From CAYMJV01 sp964390545 (GTDB lineage: Bacteria > Desulfobacterota > BSN033 > UBA1163): a stretch of 23,276 nucleotides of DNA. The translations under genes and the position numbers were made by a program. A model generated the notes under the pieces. The model searched no databases, had not been told where the DNA came from, and worked only from the letters and a program-made list of their open reading frames with translations. The stretch covers positions 1 through 23,276 of the forward strand of contig CAYMJV010000046.1 in NCBI GenBank assembly GCA_964390545.1. The letters are read 5' to 3'. Below, piece by piece: positions 7,691 to 15,352 of this stretch (positions are counted from its first letter, which is position 1; each line of letters begins with the position of its first letter).

Positions 7691-9211
7691 TTTTTCCACT
7701 CCAAGGGAATTCAAATGTTTTCCGATATGCCGCTCAAGAAAGGACCAGTAGTCCTCCTCATATTGAGATAGAATTTGATAAAGTTTATCTTTGAAGAGAT
7801 ACCTTCCACGTCCATCTTTCGCGTTGAGCAGATATCCATAAGTGATATGTAAAAGCTGTCTCGAATCATTCTGGTCTAATAGAGCGAGAAGTTCCTGGTC
7901 CTGAAGTTCTTCAAGCTTCGGAATGCGGTTGAGATCTGTGGTTACATGATAGAGTTTGGAAGCCTCACCAAATTTAGACAAGGCCCATCGATGCATCTCC
8001 CTGTAAAGGGAAGGGGAAACGGAAGCAATCAGACGGACAGCCTCAAGCCAGCTCGTACCGGCTGTTTTTAGATGGAGCCCTCCCTCTGCCAATTCCCCCA
8101 TCGGAGGGAAGGCTGAAAACTTATCGCTTCCGGAATGAATCGAGATTTTATAGTTCCCATAATCTTTGGCGATGAGGACGTGCTGGTAGAACTGCCTGCG
8201 GAAATCCGCCAAATTCCCGAGATAATCGATTGCCTTCTGGAATTCCCCGATGAAGCGCGGGGCAAGGGCATCGATTTTAACGCCTCTGTGACTCAAGGCG
8301 ATGATAAAGAAGAGATGATTCTCCGGAGTCGTGGGAAAGGGGGTTTCATCGACAGAGATTTCAAAATCGAAAACATGCCGATTTCCGAATCGTGAAAAGA
8401 TGAACTGGTAAGCTTCTTCAGTAAAATCAATCGCTTTGTGAAAAAGGAGGATATTCCGTTTTGCACTCTCCTCATCAAAACGAATAGAAAATTCCCCATG
8501 ACGGCCCTTAAATCTGAATTCCTTATCGAGGAAGAGGTGGAGCAGAACCTCCGCATCTCCTTTGTCAATTTCTTCTTTAAATCGACGGTCCAGCTGATCC
8601 TTCGGGTAATCAGAAGCCTCCGGGTTCAGCTTTTCGGAGAGATCGAGAGTAATCATGGAGACAGCAGCATCGAGAGCATTCTTAATCTCCTGAAGAGATT
8701 TGAGGTGGTCTCCATCCGCCCCATATCCATCTTGGTAGTTCTCCTGGAAGACCGCCCAGGCGGCATCACTCACAACTTCCTCAAAACTCCTTCCTGTCTG
8801 CGTATTTTCACGGACAGATTGCTGGGCCAGGACAGGCCGAACTCCAAATTTTTGAACGGCTCTGATATGGCCTGGAGTGGCCACTCCAAGACGATCGCCG
8901 GTTCCTATGGTGATCTTATGTTCCCGGAGGGAAACGGGCTTTGTGTAAGGAAAGAGTTCCATGAGACAGATCGCATTTTGGGGAGAAAGATCACAGATCT
9001 TCAGAGTGGATGTATGAGGGTAGCATTTCCCTTGGAAGGGATCTGCCAAGACAGCGTCATTTTCCCCCCATACGACCAATTTCTTGCCTTCAGCCGTTCG
9101 AATCAATCCATAGGTTAATCCTTTTCTAGAGGTGAAAGATTTTTGATAAATCTTCTGCAGCTCTATGGGAAAACCTTCAAGAGATTGAAATAGGTCATGG
9201 TGGGCAGTCAT
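7664..9211 (-). CDS. uxaE: UxaE-family tagaturonate/fructuronate epimerase
   Basis: The family is defined by Thermotoga UxaE, a metal-dependent epimerase interconverting D-tagaturonate and D-fructuronate in hexuronate breakdown. The 515-aa product has the expected size and ordered motifs: IGTGDRLGVATPGHIRA (102-118), GADGDHLK (164-171), SVDETPFPTTPENHLF (286-301), RGVKIDALAPRFIGEFQKA (309-327), HSGSDKFSAFP (359-369) and HLKTAGTSWLEA (380-391). Conserved His, Asp and Glu in these blocks are likely metal and substrate ligands. The ATG at 9211 follows AGGAGG. The last residues (KNPPSSPFS) are encoded by a palindromic repeat. It is the first gene of a three-gene operon with a transaldolase-like protein and a TIM-barrel epimerase. 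No uronate isomerase, kinase or KDPG aldolase lies nearby, so a substrate other than tagaturonate is quite possible. Confidence 0.8.
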   Translation of the reverse strand: MTAHHDLFQSLEGFPIELQKIYQKSFTSRKGLTYGLIRTAEGKKLVVWGENDAVLADPFQGKCYPHTSTLKICDLSPQNAICLMELFPYTKPVSLREHKITIGTGDRLGVATPGHIRAVQKFGVRPVLAQQSVRENTQTGRSFEEVVSDAAWAVFQENYQDGYGADGDHLKSLQEIKNALDAAVSMITLDLSEKLNPEASDYPKDQLDRRFKEEIDKGDAEVLLHLFLDKEFRFKGRHGEFSIRFDEESAKRNILLFHKAIDFTEEAYQFIFSRFGNRHVFDFEISVDETPFPTTPENHLFFIIALSHRGVKIDALAPRFIGEFQKAIDYLGNLADFRRQFYQHVLIAKDYGNYKISIHSGSDKFSAFPPMGELAEGGLHLKTAGTSWLEAVRLIASVSPSLYREMHRWALSKFGEASKLYHVTTDLNRIPKLEELQDQELLALLDQNDSRQLLHITYGYLLNAKDGRGRYLFKDKLYQILSQYEEDYWSFLERHIGKHLNSLGVEKNPPSSPFS

Positions 9212-9324
9212 CCTGTTGGATCCTCCTAAAATACTTCCTCTAGAAGAGCTCTAAAAAAATGCTTTGTGCTCTCTTCATCGGGGATTTCTGGGTCTTTTCA
9301 GCAATCTCTCTCAGAACGCACCAG

Positions 9325-9353
9325 ATTATATCCTCAGGTCTTCGCACTGTCAA
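9325..9353 (-). promoter_or_regulatory. Consensus sigma-70 promoter of the uxaE operon
   Basis: On the minus strand, TTGACA (9353-9348), a 17-base spacer and TATAAT (9330-9325) match the sigma-70 consensus at all twelve positions. Predicted transcription start is near 9318, giving a leader of about 107 nt before the uxaE ATG. The leader contains the palindrome AGAGCTCT. Confidence 0.8.
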
Positions 9354-9375
9354 TTCTAACTTGAGATTCTATTGC

Positions 9376-9404
9376 TTGACATTTCGCACCCTCCAAAATA
9401 ATAA
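9376..9404 (+). promoter_or_regulatory. Candidate promoter toward the RAYT gene
   Basis: TTGACA (9376-9381), 17 bases, then TAATAA (9399-9404). It is divergent from the uxaE promoter, with the two -35 boxes 22 bp apart, and would start transcription about 67 nt before the RAYT ATG. Confidence 0.45.
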
Positions 9405-9440
9405 TCAGACAAAACATTGCCTAAGAGAATCTTATATCGA

Positions 9441-9466
9441 TAGGCAGGGTTTTCCAACCCCGCCTA
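9441..9466. repeat. Left REP-like hairpin of the RAYT
   Basis: TAGGC-A-GGGTT, loop TTCC, AACCC-C-GCCTA: an 11-position stem with one central mismatch, 12 bp upstream of the RAYT start codon. Confidence 0.7.
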
Positions 9467-9477
9467 GAGTCAATTTT

Positions 9478-9939
9478 ATGCCAAGGTTAAGGCATATACA
9501 CATAAAAGAGTACCCCTACGTCACGACGACGGTCACTCTCCAGAGAGAACCTATATTTGCAGACTATAAAGCAGCGGACATTTTGCTGGAGGGTGTCCTG
9601 TTTGGGAAGGAGCAACAATGGTATTATCTTTTGTCCTTTGTTATAATGCCTGACCACATGCATCTGATTCTTATTCCCAGGGGTAAGAATATCTCAGAAT
9701 GTATGAAATCAATTAAGGGTTTTTCAGCAAGAAAGATAAATGCGCTATTGAGGAGGAATGGTTCAATCTGGCAAAGCGGTTTTTACGATTATGTACTCGA
9801 TAGTGAGGAGAAGGTGTTGACGAGAATGAGATACATAGAAGATAATCCAGTGAGGAAAGGGATGGTAAATCGCTCAGAGGATTATGAGTATAGTTCAGCG
9901 AAGTACAGGGGAGAGACGGATTTTCCCACATTTTTTTAA
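9478..9939 (+). CDS. REP-associated tyrosine transposase (Y1/IS200-like, RAYT)
   Basis: Single-strand DNA transposase-like enzyme of the HUH superfamily that acts on REP hairpins. From the ATG at 9478 the product is 153 aa. It has the HUH motif PDHMHLI (His60, His62), and the catalytic tyrosine is probably Tyr119 in MRYIEDNPVRKGMV, the usual RAYT C-terminal signature. The frame stays open upstream to 9259, but those codons run through intergenic sequence and the left REP hairpin, so the longer start was rejected. No strong ribosome site is visible. The protein looks intact. Many RAYTs are domesticated single-copy genes that spread REP elements in trans; whether this one is active cannot be told. 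Confidence 0.88.
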   Translation: MPRLRHIHIKEYPYVTTTVTLQREPIFADYKAADILLEGVLFGKEQQWYYLLSFVIMPDHMHLILIPRGKNISECMKSIKGFSARKINALLRRNGSIWQSGFYDYVLDSEEKVLTRMRYIEDNPVRKGMVNRSEDYEYSSAKYRGETDFPTFF

Positions 9940-9973
9940 TAAAACGGGGCTAGAAAACCCGGGCTATGCAGCC

Positions 9974-10000
9974 TAGGGCGGGACAGGAATGTCCCGCCTA
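9974..10000. repeat. Right REP-like hairpin of the RAYT
   Basis: GGCGGGACA, loop GGAA, TGTCCCGCC: a perfect 9-bp stem extended by TA/TA with one bulged G. It lies about 35 bp after the RAYT stop and mirrors the left hairpin in its TAGGC/GCCTA ends. Confidence 0.75.
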
Positions 10001-10044
10001 TCGAGACGGGAAAATATTATCTGGTTTAGGTCGTAAGTAAGAAA

Positions 10045-12006
10045 ATGATTAGAGAAGGGGTTGCTATCTTTTTAAATTCACTCTTGGGGATCGAGGAGGT
10101 GCCCTTTAATGTTCCTCCAAAGCGGGAGTTTGGCGATTTCTCAAGCGCTATTTGCTTAGCCCTCGCAAAACAGAAAAAGCAGTCTCCGATGAAGATCGCC
10201 CAAGAGACGGCTGATCAACTGAGGGGAAAGTCTCTTCCTTATATTCTGGAAATCACAGTGTCACCTCCCGGATACCTTAATTTCAAAGTGGATTGGGTGA
10301 GTTTAGCAAGAGATTTGATGACCCAGATTCTCAAAGAAGGAGATCTTTTCGGAAAATCGGCTCCCACGCATAAAGAGAAGGTCTTCATCGAACACACGAG
10401 TGTCAATCCCAACAAAGCGATGCACATTGGTCACCTCCGGAATGCTGTGATCGGAGATACGGTGGCCCGGGTTTTGGAATGGCTCAGTTTTCGAACGGAG
10501 GTTTGTAATTATATCGACGATACGGGAGTTCAGGTGGTCGATGTGGTGACAGCCTTTCTCTACCTGGATCCTCCCTTTTATGCCGAAGGATTGGCCGATT
10601 TCAGGAATTTTTGGTCGAAGGCTCCGGAGAGCCAACCCTTTGATTACTTCTGCTGGGACCTCTATGCCCGTTTCCAGACCGAAGTTGAGAAGCGTCCCCC
10701 CCTTCAAGAGAGGAGGGATGAAGTTCTTCATAAGATTGAGGGAGGCACCCATCCCATCTCCGGTTTTGCCAAGGAACTGGCGACAAAAATTGTTCAGGCT
10801 CATCTGGAGACTTTGGCCCAACTTTCCATCTTCTATGATCTCCTCAACTGGGAATCCGATATCATCCAGCGGGGTTTCTGGGATGCAACCTTCGAACTCT
10901 TGAAAGAAAAGGGGACCCTTCGACTCGAGAAAGAAGGACCCAATGAAGGATGTTGGGTTGTTCCTTTCGGTGGCCTTGTTGAGACAGAGGAAGGAATTAA
11001 AAGCCTGGACAAGATTCTCGTTCGATCCAACGGGAGTGTCACCTATACAGGGAAGGACGTGGCTTATCAACTCTGGAAATTCGGACTTCTCAAGAAAGAT
11101 TTTTTGTATAAGACTTGGGGGCTTCAAGCCAATGGAGAGATGCTCTGGACGACGGCTCCGCAAGGTGAGCCTGCGGATCGGCTTCCCCATCGTTTTGGAA
11201 AAGCTGACAGGGTCATCAATGTCATCGATACCCGGCAGAGTTATCCCCAGCAGGTGGTGATTGAATGTCTCCGAAAGACGGGTTTTGAAAAACAAGCCGA
11301 CCAGTCCGTGCATTTAGCCTATGAAGTTGTCAATCTATCCCAACAGGCGGCACGGATCTTGGGGGTAGAGGATGCCGAAGATAAGAAGTCTTTTGCCATG
11401 TCCGGGCGAGCCGGAACCGGAGTGAAGGCAATGGATTTCATAGATAGGGTGAAACAGAAGGTGATCGAAAAGGCGGACCATCCCATGGACAGGATGGCAG
11501 CCTCTGCCCTGGCCTCTGCGGCGATTCGATACTATCTACTGAAATTCAGCGTGGAAAGTCAGATTGTTTTCGATTTCGATGAGGCTCTCAAGACCACAGG
11601 AGATACGGGGATTTATTTGGAGTATGCCCATGCCCGGGCCTGCAGTATCCTGAGAAAGGCCGAAGAGCGGAAGATCGATCTCCAATGGAGGAAAGATTCC
11701 ATTCCACCCAAATTGACCGAAACGGAGAGAGACTTGGTGGGCGGTCTGGAGAGATTTCAATCTGTCATTTCAAACGTTGGAAAGAACTTGAGAGTTTCTC
11801 AACTGACTGAATACGCCTTTGACCTGGCAACCTGTTTTACCAATTTCTATGAACACCCGGACCCTGGGGAGGCGGTTCAAACCCCATTCATCCATCTTCA
11901 GGATCAGGACCTTCAAGGTTTTCGACTGTCTCTAGTCAAGGTCTTTCAAACCGCGATGGCAAACTTGCTCAGGTTGATGGGAATGCCAACGCTTGAAAAG
12001 ATTTAA
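10045..12006 (+). CDS. argS: Arginyl-tRNA synthetase (divergent, 653 aa)
   Basis: Class Ia synthetase that charges tRNA-Arg. The N-terminal additive domain spans about 1-90. The catalytic signature HTSVNPNKAMHIGHLRNAVIGD holds the HIGH motif at 127-130. The KMSKS-equivalent loop is MSGRAGTGVKAMDFID (from 452), where usual bacterial forms read MSTRKG/MKTRSG followed by a different tail. The DALR anticodon-binding domain, with TTGDTGIYLEYAHARA, occupies the C-terminal 120 or so residues. At 653 aa it is about 80-100 residues longer than typical bacterial ArgS, with extra sequence mainly around 170-250. No clear ribosome site precedes the ATG, but a TAG lies in frame 18 bp upstream. The stop codon directly abuts a palindromic repeat. 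It may be the only ArgS or a divergent second copy. Confidence 0.88.
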   Translation: MIREGVAIFLNSLLGIEEVPFNVPPKREFGDFSSAICLALAKQKKQSPMKIAQETADQLRGKSLPYILEITVSPPGYLNFKVDWVSLARDLMTQILKEGDLFGKSAPTHKEKVFIEHTSVNPNKAMHIGHLRNAVIGDTVARVLEWLSFRTEVCNYIDDTGVQVVDVVTAFLYLDPPFYAEGLADFRNFWSKAPESQPFDYFCWDLYARFQTEVEKRPPLQERRDEVLHKIEGGTHPISGFAKELATKIVQAHLETLAQLSIFYDLLNWESDIIQRGFWDATFELLKEKGTLRLEKEGPNEGCWVVPFGGLVETEEGIKSLDKILVRSNGSVTYTGKDVAYQLWKFGLLKKDFLYKTWGLQANGEMLWTTAPQGEPADRLPHRFGKADRVINVIDTRQSYPQQVVIECLRKTGFEKQADQSVHLAYEVVNLSQQAARILGVEDAEDKKSFAMSGRAGTGVKAMDFIDRVKQKVIEKADHPMDRMAASALASAAIRYYLLKFSVESQIVFDFDEALKTTGDTGIYLEYAHARACSILRKAEERKIDLQWRKDSIPPKLTETERDLVGGLERFQSVISNVGKNLRVSQLTEYAFDLATCFTNFYEHPDPGEAVQTPFIHLQDQDLQGFRLSLVKVFQTAMANLLRLMGMPTLEKI

Positions 12007-12050
12007 AATCCCCCCAACCCCCCTTTAGTAAAGGGGGGAGAGGGGGGATT
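12007..12050. repeat. C-run/G-run palindrome, copy 3 (argS 3' end)
   Basis: A 44-bp palindrome: AATCCCCCCAACCCCCC, centre TTTAGTAAA, GGGGGG...GGGGGGATT. It begins on the base after the argS stop codon and ends 17 bp before the MEMO gene start. Same family as 3437-3480. Confidence 0.88.
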
Positions 12051-12067
12051 AGGGGAAGGAGAAAACC

Positions 12068-12913
12068 ATGAATCGTAGAAAGAGGATTTTACCTCGAGGA
12101 TGGTATCCTTACGAGGACAAGGATTGTAAAAGGGACATTGAATCCTATGTCGAGGGGTGGTCGTTTTCACAACCCCAATCAATTGAAGGCTTGGGAGGGA
12201 TTGTCCCCCATGCAGGCTGGTATTTTTCCGGGAAGCTCGCCGCCCGGGTATTTTATTCGCTGAAGTTGAAGAGGAGGGCCGATGTGGTCGTTCTTTACGG
12301 AGGCCATCTCTCTTCAGAACATCTCCCGCTCATCGTCACAGAAGATAAATGGGAAACCCCCTTCGGGGATATCGAGGTCCACACTGAATTTGTAAAGAGC
12401 TTGATGAAAAAGGTCGAAACAAAAAAGGAGAGCCTCCAAAGCGGGGACAATACCATAGAGGTTCAATTGGCAATGGTGAAATACTTTTTCCCGGAGTCGA
12501 AACTCCTTGCCCTTCGATCTCCTGCTTCCCCCAGAGCCAAAGAATTGGGAGAAGCGGTAGCTGAGATCGCTCAAAAAGAGGGCATCTCCATTGTTGCTGT
12601 TGGATCGACCGACCTGACGCACTACGGTCCAAATTATGGATTCTTATCAAAAGGGATAGGACCAAAGGCTGTCGAGTGGGTGAAGAAAGAGAATGATAGG
12701 GGGTTCATCGATCGAGCCTTAGGCATGGATATCGAAGGACTTCTCAGACATGCGGAGGAGAATGATAGTGCCTGTAGCGCAGGCGCCGCAGCTTCTGCCG
12801 TGGCCACTTGTAAAGCACTGGGTGCAAAAAAAGGAATCCTTCTTGATTACTACACCAGCCATGAAATCATGCCCGATGACAGCTTTGTGGGATATGGAGG
12901 GATCGTGTATTAA
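12068..12913 (+). CDS. MEMO family protein (AmmeMemoRadiSam system protein B)
   Basis: Metal-binding protein of the MEMO1/dioxygenase-like fold. The 281-aa product contains GGIVPHAGWYFSG (His48), LYGGHLSSEH (His80), AVGSTDLTHYG (around 178-187) and DSACSAGAAASA (Cys236). These correspond in position and order to human MEMO1 ligands His49, His81 and Cys244. In prokaryotes the family often occurs with an AMMECR1 protein and a radical SAM enzyme; neither is next to it here. It begins 61 bp after argS, with a GGGGAAGGAG ribosome site, so cotranscription with argS is plausible. Biochemical role in bacteria is not established. Confidence 0.88.
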   Translation: MNRRKRILPRGWYPYEDKDCKRDIESYVEGWSFSQPQSIEGLGGIVPHAGWYFSGKLAARVFYSLKLKRRADVVVLYGGHLSSEHLPLIVTEDKWETPFGDIEVHTEFVKSLMKKVETKKESLQSGDNTIEVQLAMVKYFFPESKLLALRSPASPRAKELGEAVAEIAQKEGISIVAVGSTDLTHYGPNYGFLSKGIGPKAVEWVKKENDRGFIDRALGMDIEGLLRHAEENDSACSAGAAASAVATCKALGAKKGILLDYYTSHEIMPDDSFVGYGGIVY

Positions 12914-12920
12914 TTTGAGA

Positions 12921-12948
12921 TTGCGGATCAGATTGCAGATTTTACAAT
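12921..12948 (+). promoter_or_regulatory. Candidate promoter for the acyl-CoA dehydrogenase cassette
   Basis: TTGCGG (12921-12926), a 16-base spacer and TACAAT (12943-12948), 44 bp before the TTG start. The sequence also resembles an AGATTGCAGATTT intergenic repeat, so the match may be incidental. Confidence 0.35.
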
Positions 12949-12991
12949 AGGGTGATGGAATAGAATCCACTCACCTTCCAGGAGGAGAAAC

Positions 12992-14146
12992 TTGAATTTC
13001 GATTTGACCCCGGAACAGAAGGGGATTCAGAGAGCGGCGGATGAATTTGCAAAAGGGGAATTCGATAAGGACGTCGCCCTAGAACTCGACCGAAATCACC
13101 AGTATCCCTTCGATATCCTCAAAAAGGCCTGCAGCCTCGGTTTCATCGGAATCCATTATCCGGAGGAATATGGAGGCCAGGGATATGGAATCCTTGAAAA
13201 TGCCCTGATCGTTGAGTCCTTCTGCCGGAGGGATTCAGGGATTGGAGTCTGCCTGAGCATCGCCAATTTCTCCTCAGAGGTCATCCTGCGGTTTGGAAAC
13301 GAAACCCAGAAGAAGAAGTACCTGATTCCGATCACAAAGGGGAAAGCCATCTCTGCTGGCGCGTTCACTGAACCCGATCACGGGAGTGACATCACCAGCC
13401 TCCAAACAACGGTTGTCAAGGATGAAAAGGGATATGTGATCAATGGCGTCAAGACCTTCATTTCCAACGGGAGGATTGCCGATTTCGTCATTGTTCTCTG
13501 CCAGACGAACTCCGAGGCCAGTCCTCCTTATCGGGGCCAGTCAACTTTCATCGTCGATAAGGGGAGCAAAGGGTTTGAGGTCACGGAACTTGGGGATAAG
13601 ATGGGCATCCGGATGACTTCGACCACAGAGATGTGCTTCGACCAAGTCCGGATTCCAGAAGAGAACCTCGTCGGTCCTTTGAATAGAGGCTTTTATCAGG
13701 TTCTTGAATTCTTCGATGAGAGCCGGGTGATGGTGGCTGCTCAAGGCCTGGGAATGGCTCAGGGAGCGTTCGATCGGGCAATCGATTATGCAAGAAAGAG
13801 ACAGCAGTTCGGCCAGAGGCTTGTCGATTTTCAGGTCACCCAGCATAAACTGGCTGACATGGCTACCCAAATTGAAGCAGCAAGATGTCTGGTGTACAAA
13901 GCGGGGTGGAATTTCGACCAGGGAAGGATCGAGCCAAAATGGACCTCCATGGCAAAGATGGTTGCCGGAAGAGTGGCCGTTGAAGTAGCCCAGGAAGCGA
14001 TTCAGATTCTCGGAGGCTATGGCTATATGTCGGAGTACGAGGTAGAGCGTTTCTATAGGGATGCAAGAATTACTGAGATCTATGAGGGGACGAGAGAGAT
14101 TCAGAAAAATGCGATTGCCAGCGCAATTATAGGCAAGATAAAATGA
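12992..14146 (+). CDS. Acyl-CoA dehydrogenase
   Basis: Flavoprotein that introduces an alpha,beta double bond into an acyl-CoA and passes electrons to ETF. The 384-aa length is standard. Visible signatures are AGAFTEPDHGSDITSLQT (substrate/FAD segment), DKMGIRMTSTTEMCFDQVRIPEENLVG in the beta domain, RKRQQFGQRLVDFQVTQHKLADM and the C-terminal ILGGYGYMSEYEVERFYRDARITEIYEGTREIQ, where Glu365 is the probable catalytic base. The start is TTG, chosen because GGAGGAG lies 5 bases upstream and the N-terminus MNFDLTPEQKGIQRAADEFA fits the family. It heads a plus-strand cassette with a thiolase and an OB-fold protein. The closest described types are glutaryl/short-chain or aromatic-derived acyl-CoA dehydrogenases; substrate unknown. 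Confidence 0.92.
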   Translation: MNFDLTPEQKGIQRAADEFAKGEFDKDVALELDRNHQYPFDILKKACSLGFIGIHYPEEYGGQGYGILENALIVESFCRRDSGIGVCLSIANFSSEVILRFGNETQKKKYLIPITKGKAISAGAFTEPDHGSDITSLQTTVVKDEKGYVINGVKTFISNGRIADFVIVLCQTNSEASPPYRGQSTFIVDKGSKGFEVTELGDKMGIRMTSTTEMCFDQVRIPEENLVGPLNRGFYQVLEFFDESRVMVAAQGLGMAQGAFDRAIDYARKRQQFGQRLVDFQVTQHKLADMATQIEAARCLVYKAGWNFDQGRIEPKWTSMAKMVAGRVAVEVAQEAIQILGGYGYMSEYEVERFYRDARITEIYEGTREIQKNAIASAIIGKIK

Positions 14147-14193
14147 TTTTTTCTTAGTAATGGGCTATTTCATAAATCTTGGAGGAGATAAAG

Positions 14194-15351
14194 ATGAGAA
14201 AAGTTGCTATCGTTGGAATCGGTCATGGAAAGTTTGGAGTGAGATCGGATGCTTCTCTTCGGGAGCTCGCCTTCGAAGCAGTGAAGGCCTGTTTGGATGA
14301 TTCAGGCGTCCCGCTTAAAGAGGTGGAGAGCATGGTGACGGGTATCGCGGGGGATGAATTCTCCATTGCCTTGCAGCCCTCTGCACAGGTCCATGACTAC
14401 ATCGGTTTCGATCCGAAGCCAAATTTCCGTGTTGAGGGTGCTTGTGCAACAGGAAGTATGGCTGTGAGAACTGGATGGATGAATGTAGCCTCGGGATTGG
14501 CCGACCTGGTTCTGGTCGTTGGCGTTGAGAAGATGACCGAGGTTCCTACCAGTATGGCCACGGACATCATGGGACGAGGGGGAGATGCCACCTGGGAATA
14601 TCCCTTCGGGACAACCTTCCCCGGTTATTATGCGATGATTGCAAATGCACATATGGCTGAACACGGAACGACAGAAGGGCAGTTGGCCATGGTGGCCGTG
14701 AAGAATCACTATTATGGCAGTCTCAATCCCTATGCCCACATGCAGAAGAAGATCGATCTGGAAAAGGCCATGAGCTCCTTTACTGTAGCTCATCCCTTGA
14801 AACTCTTTGATTGCAGTCTCATCACGGATGGGGCTGCAGCCATTCTCCTTGCCTCGGAAGAGAAGGCTAAAGCCATCTCGAAAAAACCCGTCTGGTTTGC
14901 AGGGCTCAGCCTGGCTACGGATACGATGAGAATCACGGAAAGAGAGTCCCTTACCTCCATCCGAGCCAGCCGGGAAGCCGCCAAAATCGCTTATAAAATG
15001 GCAGGTGTCAAACCCTCGGATATCGATGTGGCCACTGTCCATGACTGTTTTACCATTGCAGAGATTGTGGCTTATGAAGATCTCGGCTTTTGTGAAAAAG
15101 GGGAGGGTGGAAAACTGATTGAAGCAAAAGAGACCTATGTGGGTGGGAAGATCCCCGTCAATGTTGATGGAGGGTTAAAGTCAAAAGGCCATCCCCTTGG
15201 GGCGACGGGCGTTTCCATGGCCGTTGAGATCACCAAGCAATTGAGAGGAGAAGCGGGGGAGCGGCAAGTAAAGAATGCGGAGATTGGCCTCACCCATAAT
15301 GTCGGAGGAACTGGCCAGGTAGTGGCCATCCATATCTTCAGGAGGGAGTAA
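14194..15351 (+). CDS. Thiolase family protein (SCP2/acetyl-CoA acyltransferase type)
   Basis: Thiolytic C-C cleavage or condensation enzyme. From the ATG at 14194 it is 385 aa. Active-site elements are EGACATGSMAV (nucleophile Cys84), ATVHDCFTIAEI (His283) and GGLKSKGHPLGATGVS (His333). The usual C-terminal CxG is replaced by HNVGGTGQ, as in SCP2-like thiolases that partner with DUF35 proteins. A TTG at 14179 keeps the frame open, but GGAGGAGA overlaps it and sits correctly for 14194. The DUF35 partner gene begins 2 bp after its stop, strongly suggesting one complex, as in BbsA/BbsB of anaerobic toluene degradation. It probably ends a beta-oxidation-like route begun by the adjacent dehydrogenase. 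Confidence 0.9.
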   Translation: MRKVAIVGIGHGKFGVRSDASLRELAFEAVKACLDDSGVPLKEVESMVTGIAGDEFSIALQPSAQVHDYIGFDPKPNFRVEGACATGSMAVRTGWMNVASGLADLVLVVGVEKMTEVPTSMATDIMGRGGDATWEYPFGTTFPGYYAMIANAHMAEHGTTEGQLAMVAVKNHYYGSLNPYAHMQKKIDLEKAMSSFTVAHPLKLFDCSLITDGAAAILLASEEKAKAISKKPVWFAGLSLATDTMRITERESLTSIRASREAAKIAYKMAGVKPSDIDVATVHDCFTIAEIVAYEDLGFCEKGEGGKLIEAKETYVGGKIPVNVDGGLKSKGHPLGATGVSMAVEITKQLRGEAGERQVKNAEIGLTHNVGGTGQVVAIHIFRRE

Positions 15352-15352
15352 G

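Larger units (their letters stand above)
9437..10004 (+). mobile_element. RAYT unit bounded by inverted REP-like ends
   Basis: The unit begins with TCGATAGGC (9437-9445) and ends with GCCTATCGA (9996-10004), exact reverse complements. Each end continues into a hairpin: 9441-9466 on the left and 9974-10000 on the right. Between them lies the single Y1-transposase gene. The layout fits a REP-associated tyrosine transposase with its own REP sequences rather than a classic insertion sequence with direct target duplications; none was seen. Confidence 0.7.

Noticed and set aside
8438..9118. 226-codon open frame antisense to uxaE
   Set aside because: It is a shadow of uxaE; its composition mirrors the opposite strand and no motif was seen.
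9259..9477. Long N-terminal extension of the RAYT
   Set aside because: It runs across both predicted promoters and the left REP hairpin; the Y1 domain begins at the ATG at 9478.
10303..11313. 336-codon open frame antisense to argS
   Set aside because: It is a shadow of a well-supported synthetase gene, with no recognisable domain and no ribosome site.
3437..12050. CRISPR array suggested by repeated palindromes
   Set aside because: Copies are dispersed at irregular kilobase distances, not separated by uniform spacers, and no cas genes are present.
14302..15042. 246-codon open frame antisense to the thiolase
   Set aside because: It lies entirely inside the thiolase gene and shows no domain pattern.
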